A DNA stretch of 17,484 nucleotides from the NCBI GenBank assembly GCA_900554535.1, contig USIA01000025.1:1-17484 (forward strand), read 5' to 3'. The notes beneath the pieces are model-generated. The model was given only the letters and a program-made list of their open reading frames with translations. It did no database searches and was not told the origin of the DNA. The DNA comes from an uncultured Oscillospiraceae bacterium. Lineage in GTDB: Bacteria > Bacillota > Clostridia > Oscillospirales > Acutalibacteraceae. A program made the position numbers and the translations under genes. Of this stretch, positions 7,394 through 15,289 are shown piece by piece. Position 1 is the stretch's first letter. The number at the start of each line of letters is the position of its first letter.

Positions 7394-7422
7394 TTGCCCA
7401 CGCTGGTTTTATAAGATATAAT
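7394..7422 (+). promoter_or_regulatory. Sigma-A promoter of the regulator/cargo operon
   Basis: TTGCCC (7394-7399) and a perfect TATAAT (7417-7422) are 17 bp apart. Transcription would start near 7429. The -10 box overlaps the ATG at 7421, so that codon cannot be the regulator's start; the ATG at 7460 is. Confidence 0.8.
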
Positions 7423-7459
7423 GGATGCAGAGAGTTTACAGGAAAGAGGTGTGTATCAC

Positions 7460-8299
7460 ATGGAGAGGGCCTATCTGCCCGGAAATATCCGGCAGCGGAT
7501 GCAGGAGCTTATGAAGGAACATAAAATTACTCAGGCACAGCTGGCGACCCGCATCGGCAGCACCGAGAGCGCCATCAGCCGGTTTGTGAGCGGTAAGACC
7601 GATAAAATCAGCACAGAACATTTGCTCCGCATTGCAAAAGTGTTTGAAGTCTCCACAGATTTCCTGCTGGGGGAAGTCAATACACCCGACCGGACAAATT
7701 TTGATATTGAAGAACTGGGCCTGTCGGTGCAGGCTGCGCGGAATCTGTACACCGGTAAAGCCAATGCTGAAATTGTCAACCGCCTGTTGGAGAGCCCGCG
7801 CTTTGCAGAAGTCACCTACATGATCGAGCAATATTTTGACGATACGCTGGCCGCCGGTTTCGCCGGGCAGAATCAGGTGCTTACCACCCTCAGCGCCATG
7901 CTGCGCCGGAATGTGAAAACGGATGCTGCTGTGCAGGCGGCCAGAACTGTCAACCGACAGAAAGTTCCTGTATATCAGGCGGACCTGACGATGATACAGA
8001 ACACATTTATGGCGGCGCTGCGGGAAGTGAAGAAAGAAATCGGCAATGATTTTACGGCGGCGCAGTCCTTGACCTAGAACATCACCCAGCAGATGTTCTC
8101 CGAGTTGACAAAAGGCCAGGATGTCCAGGCACCGACCATCACGCCGGAAATGATTTCCGCCGCTGTCACCCAGAGCACGGCAGGAATGGACGGTGTGCAA
8201 AAGGAAGCATTGGACAAGTTTGGTCAGGCGTTGACGGAATTTCTCCAATCCACCTTAGACCACGCGCAGGAGAAACAAAATGCCGACCCTGAGCAATGA
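7460..8299 (+). pseudogene. XRE-family regulator interrupted by an in-frame amber codon
   Basis: The N-terminal XRE helix-turn-helix (about residues 8-70, ITQAQLATRIGSTESAISRF with the recognition helix near 35-42) would bind operators, most simply in the divergent region beside it. The rest is a helical effector or oligomerisation domain. At 8075-8077 a TAG stop follows AAQSLT. The same frame then continues through NITQQMFSELTKGQ to a TGA at 8297-8299, giving about 279 codons. CAG to TAG is one transition and would have been Gln in this Gln-rich stretch. The shortened 205-aa product keeps its HTH and might still bind DNA. The start at 7460 is set by the promoter position, and AGGTG lies upstream. 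The downstream sigma gene overlaps its end by 20 bp. Confidence 0.8.
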
Positions 8300-8429
8300 G
8301 CATCTGTGCAAGCTGGCGCAGGCAGGGGATACGACTGCCCGCGACATTTTGCTGGAAAGTAATCTGGGATTCATCCGAAAAATAGCGCTGGAACAATACC
8401 GAAGCATGGGATTAGATGAAAATGATATT
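8280..8429 (+). pseudogene. N-terminal fragment of a sigma-70-like factor
   Basis: About 50 residues (MPTLSNEHLCKLAQAGD, then ILLESNLGFIRKIA and GLDENDI) match the start of region 2 of the small sigma-70-family proteins carried by clostridial elements. AGGAG lies 8 nt before the ATG, and the gene overlaps the regulator's end by 20 bp, so it was translationally coupled. After DENDI the likeness stops and the DNA turns into hsdS sequence in another frame. The frame then runs without meaning to 8534. The DNA-binding regions 2.4 and 4 are missing, so it cannot work as a sigma factor. Confidence 0.7.
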
Positions 8430-9258
8430 GGTTCGGTATCTGTTTTATTGGTTCCTCTTAGCCGGGAAACGTGGCTTACTGGAACAATACTTCACAGGTG
8501 CTACCATAAAACATCTGCCAGGGCAAAAACTTAAGAGCATAGTTATAGACATGCCTCCATTGGAAACCCAACACCGCATTGCCGACACTCTCTCCGCCTA
8601 TGATGACCTGATTGAAAACAACCGGAAGCAGATCAAATTGCTGGAGGAGGCGGCCCAGCGGCTGTACAAAGAGTGGTTCGTGGACCTGCGCTTCCCCGGC
8701 CACGAGCACACCAAAATCACGGACGGCGTGCCGGAAGGGTGGGAAGCGAGTCGTCTTTCTAAAATTGCTGATTTTAAACGTGGAAGAACAATTACAAAAG
8801 TACACATAAAACCGGGAACTGTTCCGGTAGTGGCAGGCGGTCTGGAGCCTGCGTACTACCATAATGTTGCCAATACAATGGCTCCGGTTATTACCGTGAG
8901 CGGATCGGGTGCAAATGCAGGATTTACAAGAATGTACTATACCAATGTCTTTGCATCTGACTGTTCTTTTGTTGATAAAAGTACCTGCGCATTTTTACCA
9001 TTTGTCTATTGCTTTTTAACGAACCACAAAGTTAAACTGACCTCCTTGCAAAAAGGTTCCGCACAGCCGCATGTATATGCTAAAGATATAAATGCTTTGA
9101 ATATATGTGTTCCAAATGAAGATTTGTTGCATAAATTTTGCGAATTTGCTGAGCCACTATTTTCAAAAATAGGGTTACTGAAAAAACAAAACAACTACCT
9201 GATACAAACTCGTGATCGCCTATTGCCCAAACTGATGAGCGGAGAAGTGGAGGTGTGA
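8416..9258 (+). pseudogene. hsdS: Type I restriction specificity subunit, 5'-truncated
   Basis: HsdS selects the DNA target of a type I restriction-modification complex through two target recognition domains. Here the protein begins in the end of the first one (RYLFYWF, then GATIKHLPG and PPLETQHRIADTLSAYDD). It continues through the central coiled coil (NNRKQIKLLEEAAQRLYKEW), a complete second recognition domain starting at GWEASRLSKIADFKRG, and the distal coil (QTRDRLLPKLMSGEVEV). At about 280 aa it is well short of the usual 390-450. The ATG at 8416 lies in the former sigma gene and has no good ribosome binding site. No hsdM exists in the window. A half-HsdS can sometimes dimerise, so residual function is possible but needs HsdM from elsewhere. 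DUF3644 starts 3 bp after its stop. Confidence 0.85.
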
Positions 9259-9261
9259 TAT

Positions 9262-10263
9262 ATGTCAAGGGGGAAATCTGTTACTAAACTTTTGCTTGAT
9301 TCTTCACAGGCAGCATTATTTGCAGGGATTGAAATCCATAATAAGCCACACATTGCATACAGATACCCCACTGCTGTAATATTGATTATTAATGCCTGGG
9401 AACTTGCCCTAAAAGCATATATCTATAAGTTTATTTCTAAAAAAGGAATTTATGAGAAGAAAGGAAAAAGTGGAAAGCCACATACTATCGCATTTATAAA
9501 AGCGCTTACTATTGTCCGTGACCATATCAACACAGCAGAGAAGAATAAAAAATTTCAGGCTGTCTATGACAATCTTGAGCAATTAAATGAATATCGCTGT
9601 TCCAATGTACACTTCTTTGAGAAATCACTTGACCCTATTATGTTTATGCTTATTAGTAAGGCGGTTTTAAACTATGACGCCTTTTTGAAAAAATATTTTA
9701 AGAAGGATATAGCCAAAGATGATAATCTAATTATTTTACCTGTTGGATTGAAACTGCCATTTGATCCTATAGACTACCTGAAACAAGATTATGGTAATGC
9801 TCATAATGATTTTGTGAACAGTGTAATTCAAGCAATTAGAAATTTAAATGAGCAGGGAATACAAGATAGCATTGTAGTTGGTTTTAATCTCGTAACGGAA
9901 AAAGTACATGATGTCAAGAACGCAGATATTATTGCTGCGTTAAGCGCTGACCCATCGGCAGTTGCCCTACGCAGGGGAATACGTGTCACCGATGACCCGA
10001 ATGCACCTGCTGTTAGAGTAGAACCCGATATTCCACCATTAAAATACTACGATTTGCGGTCTAAAATAAAGGAGAAAATGCCAACTATAAAATTCGGGAA
10101 AATCTTTAATACCGCAATGAAAACAATAAAGGCCGATAGAAGATATTGTAAAGCAAATTATCTTGATCCGCATAACAAAAAAGGAATAAAGCAAGACTTT
10201 TACACATTAGAGGCGGTTGATGCTGTAATTGCCGAGTATAAAAGGCTGGAGGGAAATACATGA
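9262..10263 (+). CDS. DUF3644 protein inside the hsd locus
   Basis: This 333-aa protein matches my recollection of the DUF3644 family: an N-terminal helical part with PTAVILIINAWELALKA and a conserved HxxxF-type patch (NEYRCSNVHFF), then a variable C-terminus. Function is unknown. GGAGGTG precedes the ATG, its start is 3 bp after hsdS, and its stop overlaps the hsdR start as ATGA, so it was part of one hsdS-DUF3644-hsdR unit. The gene is clearly more AT-rich and lysine-rich than hsdR, which points to a different origin. It is the only cargo gene with a fully open frame. The C-terminal QDFYTLEAVDAVIAEYKRL may be a small DNA-binding-like helix pair. An accessory role in restriction or abortive defence is inference. 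Confidence 0.75.
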   Translation: MSRGKSVTKLLLDSSQAALFAGIEIHNKPHIAYRYPTAVILIINAWELALKAYIYKFISKKGIYEKKGKSGKPHTIAFIKALTIVRDHINTAEKNKKFQAVYDNLEQLNEYRCSNVHFFEKSLDPIMFMLISKAVLNYDAFLKKYFKKDIAKDDNLIILPVGLKLPFDPIDYLKQDYGNAHNDFVNSVIQAIRNLNEQGIQDSIVVGFNLVTEKVHDVKNADIIAALSADPSAVALRRGIRVTDDPNAPAVRVEPDIPPLKYYDLRSKIKEKMPTIKFGKIFNTAMKTIKADRRYCKANYLDPHNKKGIKQDFYTLEAVDAVIAEYKRLEGNT

Positions 10264-13200
10264 GCTACGACTACTCCGAAAATATCCTTGTTCAGGAATC
10301 GGCCGGGCACCTGCTGGAGCGGGAGCTGGGCTGGGAGGTGGCCTATGCCTACAACACGGAGAAGCTGGGCAGGGACGGCACCTTCGGCCGGACAAGCTAT
10401 CGGGAGATCTTGCTCACCCGGTATTTTCGGCAGGCATTGCAGCGCTTGAACCCGTGGCTCACCCCCGCCCAGATGGATGAGGCTCAGAAAAAGATGGAGT
10501 CCCGTCTTTCCACCGCTTCTCTGCTGCAAATCAATGAGGAAAAGTATACCCTTATTCAAGATGGTATTCCCGTCACCACCAAGCGCCCCGACGGCAAAAC
10601 CGAGGAGAAGCGGGCCCAGGTCATTGACTTTCAAAACCCGGCTAACAATCGCTTCCTGGCCATCAAGGAACTAAAAATTCACGGCGACCTCTACCGCCGC
10701 AGGACGGACATCGTAGGTTTTGTCAACGGGATTCCCTTGCTCTTTATAGAGCTGAAAAAGAGCACCGTGGATGTGCAAAACGCCTACATAGACAACTACA
10801 CCGACTATCTGGATACCATCCCCCATCTGTTCTACTACAATGCCTTTCTTATTCTCTCCAATGGTCTGGAGGCAAAGGTGGGCACCCTGGGCAGCAAGTA
10901 CGAGTTCTTCCACGAGTGGAAGCGCCTTAACGAGCAAGAATCTGGCAGCGTGGCCCTGGAAACCATGCTCCGCGGCATTTGCAAAAAGGAGAACTTTCTG
11001 GATCTGTTGGAAAACTTCATCCTCTTTGACCACTCCGGCGGCCGCACCACCAAAATTTTGGCCCGGAACCATCAATATCTGGGCGTCAACGAGGCGGTGA
11101 AGGCCTACGCGGCCCGCAAGCTAAAAAACGGAAAGCTGGGGGTCTTCTGGCACACCCAGGGCAGCGGCAAGAGCTACTCGATGGTATTTCTGGCCCAGAA
11201 GATACGCCGGAAGTTTGCCGGGTCCCCCACCATTGTCATCCTCACCGACCGGGAAGAGCTGAACAAGCAGATCAGCGAGACATTTGAAAACTGCGGCCTG
11301 TTGGGCAAGGCCAAGGCCGGGCAGTTTATGGCCACCAGCGGTGATGATCTGATTGGCAAGCTCAAGGGCAACCCCAGCATTATCTTCACCCTGATCCAAA
11401 AATTCAATCAACCGGATGCGCAGCCCCTTTATCCCGACCACGATATTCTCATCCTTTCGGACGAAGCGCACCGCAGCCAAAACGGCGTTTTTGCCGAAAA
11501 TATGCTGCATCTGCTGCCCACTGCTTCTCGCATCGGCTTTACCGGCACACCACTGCTTTCGGATGACAACCTCACCGCCCGCACCTTTGGCGGCTACCTG
11601 TCGGTGTACGACTTCAAGCGGGCTGTGGAGGACGGAGCCACGGTGCCGCTGTACTATGAGAACCGCGGGGACAAAATCGCTGACCTCCACAATCCGGAGA
11701 TCAACGAGCGAATCCTTGGATGTCATCGAGCGGGCCGACCTGGACGTAGACCAGCAGGAAAAGCTGGAACGGGAGTTTGCCAAAGAGATCCATCTTCTGA
11801 CCGCCGAGCAACGGCTGGATTCCATTGCCAGAGATTTTGTCAGCCACTACTCGGATCTGTGGACCAGCGGGAAAGCTATGTTCGTGTGCCTCAATAAAGT
11901 AACCTGTGTGCGGATGTACAATCTGGCCAAGAAGTACTGGCACCGGGAGATTGCCCGCCTGGAAGGGCTTCGCAAGCACACCACCCAGCAGGAGGCCCAG
12001 GAGCTGGACCGGAAAATCAACTGGATGAAAGAAACGGAAATGGCCGTGGTGGTCAGCCAGGAGCAAAACGAGGTACAGACTTTTCAAAAATGGGGGTTGG
12101 ACATCAAATATCACCGGGAAAAGATGGAAACGCGGGAGTTGGACAAGGAGTTCAAAGACCCGGTCAACCCACTGCGTGTGGTGTTCGTGTGTGCCATGTG
12201 GCTCACGGGATTTGATGTAAAGTGCCTGTCCTGCCTGTACCTGGACAAACCCTTGAAAGCACACACCCTGATGCAGACCATCGCACGGGCGAACCGTGTG
12301 GCGGAAGGGAAAAGCAACGGCCTGATCGTAGATTATATCGGGATCGTGAAGGCTCTGCGGAAGGCCCTGGCGGATTACACCGCGAATGTGGGCGGGCAGG
12401 GTGGCACCGATCCTACCGTGGATAAGGCAGAACTGATTGCCAAAATTCTGGATACTGTCTCTGCAGCAAAAAACTTTCTTCTGCGCCGCGATTTTAATTT
12501 ACAAACACTGCTCAACGCAAAAGATTTTGAGAAGATGGCCCGGTTAGAAGATGGCGCCAACGCGGTCAGCGGAACTCTGGAGGAGCGCAAACAGTTTCAG
12601 ACGTATGCCAATGAGCTGATTCGAATGATGAAGTATGCAGACCGGGATGACGTTTCGGCGGACGTCCGAAAAGAATACGAGACGATTGTCGCTATCTTCC
12701 ATCAGCTCCATAAAAAGTGCAAGAATGCCAGAAATTTGGACTTGATGGTGGAGATTAACAGCATCATCAGCGAATATGTACAGGTAGATACTCCCAACGA
12801 AGGACTGACACCTTCCCGCCAGTTTGATATCAGTAAGATCGACTTCGATTTGCTTCAGCGAGAATTTGCAAAAGCAAAACGAAAGAATTTAATTCTGAAG
12901 GATTTGGATGACCTGATTCAACAGCGATTGAATGAGCTGCTGTTTGCAAATCCGCAAAGAATCAACTACTATGAGCGATACCAAAAAATTATTGACGATT
13001 ACAACAGCGAACAAAATCGGGCAACGATTGAGAAGACCTTTATGGATCTGATGGACCTGGCCAACAGCATGGATCAGGAGGAGCAGCGGTATGTCCGAGA
13101 AGGTTTCTCCAGCGATGAAGAATTGTCCCTTTATGATTTGTTGTTTTCTGAAAACCTTTCCAAGCAGGACATTCAAGAAATCAAACAAGTGGCCATTGAC

Positions 13201-13398
13201 CTGCTGGCGAAGGTGAAAGTAAAAATTGCAGAATTGGATCATTGGACAGACAAGCAGGAAACCAAGGCGGCGGTAGATAATCTGATTCGGGATACCTTGT
13301 GGGCGGAACTGCCGGACTGCTACGATGAACTGAGCATTTCTGGGTACCGCCAAAAAATCTATGAATATGTTTATACGCGGTATCCTAATGTTGCATAA
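10260..13398 (+). pseudogene. hsdR: Type I restriction endonuclease subunit with +1 frameshift
   Basis: HsdR is the translocating ATPase and nuclease of type I systems. The N-terminal nuclease shows D150, E164 and K166 (TDIVGF then IELKK). The motor has Walker A TQGSGKS (299-305), DEAH (401-404) and FTGTP; motif VI QTIARANRV comes after the break. The first frame is right to about residue 485 (NPEINERI), then turns to nonsense and stops at 11897. The second frame carries DVIERADLDVDQQEK onward to a TAA at 13398. Deleting one C of the pair at 11714-11715 restores a single frame of about 1,045 codons, the usual size. GGAGG precedes the start, which overlaps DUF3644. Sequencing error is possible. 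Without HsdM the subunit has no partner here. Confidence 0.88.
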
Positions 13399-13426
13399 CC
13401 CGGATGGATAACGCACAGGAGAAACT

Positions 13427-15228
13427 ATGGCACAGTATGAAGTGAACAACAGCTCAATACAGACCCTATTGTCCTGGATTCGCAGCGGCGAAATTGCAAT
13501 CCCGGAAATACAACGCCCTTTTGTGTGGGACTCCACCAAGGTGCGCGATTTGATCGATTCTCTGTATGCCGGCTTCCCGGTGGGGTATATCATAGTCTGG
13601 AAAAATCCTGATGTCCGCCTGAAAGACGGCACCATTTCTTCCGGTAAGAAAATCCTCATTGATGGGCAGCAGCGCATCACCGCTTTGCAGGCAGCGATTG
13701 TTGGGGAACCGGTAATCGGCAGCAACTACCGCAAAAAGCGCATCAAAATTGCCTTTCATCCACTGGAACAGCGTTTTGAAGTGGCCAACCCTGCTATTGA
13801 AAAAGATGGAGCATGGATTCCCGACATTGCACCACTTTATCAGCCAGGATTTGATTCTTTTAATTTTGTTATTGACTACTGTATCAAAAACCAGCTGGAT
13901 AACAGCAAGCGCAGTGCAGTCAATGATGTACTTACCAAATTGCAGCAGATTCAGAATAACAGTATCGGTGTAATCGAGTTGTCCCATCAACTTGACATTG
14001 CTCAAGTTACGGAAATTTTCATCCGCATCAACTCCAAGGGCGTGGTGCTTTCCCAAGCTGATTTTGCTATGTCCAAAATTTCCTCGGATGACCGCTATGG
14101 CGGCAATCAGATTCGCAAAACCATGGACTATTTCTGCCACCTGATGCAGAAGCCGGAGGACTTTGAGGCAATCCGCCAAAACGATACAGAATTTGCGAAT
14201 AGCGAGGATTTTTCCAAAATCAAGTGGATCATCAACGAACACAAGGACATTTATGTACCGGATTACACCGATGTGCTGCGTGTGGCATTCACCTTCAAAT
14301 TTCTGCGTGGACGGATTGCAGATCTGGTAAGTTTATTGTCAGGCCGTGATTTTGACTCTCGCGATTATCAGGAGTCAATTGCGGAAGATTCCTTCGCAAA
14401 GCTGCGCGATGGCGTTTTGGAATTTGTCAACAAAACTAATTTTCGACGCTATCTGATGATTGTAAAGTCTACAGGTATCATCGCGCCCGCTATGATTCGC
14501 TCCCAAAATGTCTTGAATTTTGGGTATGCGCTGTATTTGCTGCTTCGCTCAAAGGGGGAGGATGCAGCAATTATCGAGAAAGTTGTTCGCCGGTGGATGG
14601 TACTGGCCATTTTGACAGGCAGATACTCCGGATTACCGGAATCTACCTTTGATTATGATATCAAGCGTTTCCAAGCCAATAATCCTATGGAGTTGCTGGA
14701 GCACACCGAAGCTGGTGAGCTTTCTGATGCGTTCTGGAACAATATTTTGGTAACCAAGCTCAATACCTCTGTGGCCAGCAGCCCAATGTTCCATGTATTC
14801 CTTATGGCGCAAGTCAAAATGGGGGATTGCGGGTCTCTGTCAGAACAAATTGATGTAAAATCACTTATTGAGCAGCGCGGCGATATTCATCACATTTTCC
14901 CCAAAAAATACTTGCAAAAAGCGGGATCAAAGAGCGTGGGCTGTACAATCAGATTGCAAATTATGTCTACACACAGTCTGAAATCAATGTAAAAATCAAG
15001 GATCAGGCTCCCAAAGAGTACATGGCCCAGGTTAGAAAACAGTGTACAGACGGTAACCCCATCTATGGCGGTATTGATTCTCTGGAAAAACTGAAGGCCA
15101 ATATGGAGGCCAACTGCATTCCTCAAGAGATTTTTGATATGGATTATACCCGGTTTGAAGATTTTCTGGAGAAACGACGTCATCTGATGGCACAAAAGAT
15201 TCGTCGCTATTATGAAATGCTGCGATAA
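13427..15228 (+). pseudogene. DUF262/HNH (GmrSD-like) nuclease with -1 frameshift
   Basis: The N-terminal DUF262 domain has IPEIQRPFVW (25-34) and the nucleotide-handling motif IDGQQR (78-83), as in GmrS-type type IV restriction proteins and related ParB-like NTPases. An HNH-type motif, DIHHIFPKKYL (486-496), follows as in the DUF1524 nuclease half. After YLQK the frame is wrong and stops at 14992. The frame one base back continues with GIKERGLYNQIANY and ends at 15228. Adding one A to the five-A run at 14916-14920 gives about 600 codons and restores the nuclease C-terminus. AGGAG lies 6 nt before the ATG, 28 bp behind hsdR. Such proteins restrict modified phage DNA; that activity is not shown for this one. 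Confidence 0.82.
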
Positions 15229-15243
15229 TAGATCGGATCAAAC

Positions 15244-15284
15244 AAAACACGGATGATCGCTGGCTGGCCAATCATCCGTGTTTT
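15244..15284. terminator. Bidirectional terminator between DUF262 gene and rlmD tail
   Basis: A perfect 14-bp inverted repeat (aaaacacggatgat, 15244-15257; atcatccgtgtttt, 15271-15284) has a 13-nt loop and T-rich ends on both strands. It lies between convergent genes and ends 5 bp before the rlmD stop. In the integration model it is the element's own terminator and now serves rlmD. Confidence 0.9.
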
Positions 15285-15289
15285 CAATA

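Noticed and set aside
8075..8299. TAG reassigned to glutamine
   Set aside because: The integrase gene ends at TAG, and no other in-frame TAG is seen in an otherwise protein-like gene.
11705..11725. Programmed +1 frameshift in hsdR like that of prfB
   Set aside because: A CTT codon is present but no stop codon or upstream Shine-Dalgarno-like stimulator follows the prfB pattern.
11416..13398. A separate gene beginning at 11416
   Set aside because: It only makes sense as HsdR from about 11715 on; the earlier part is out of frame with the motor domain.
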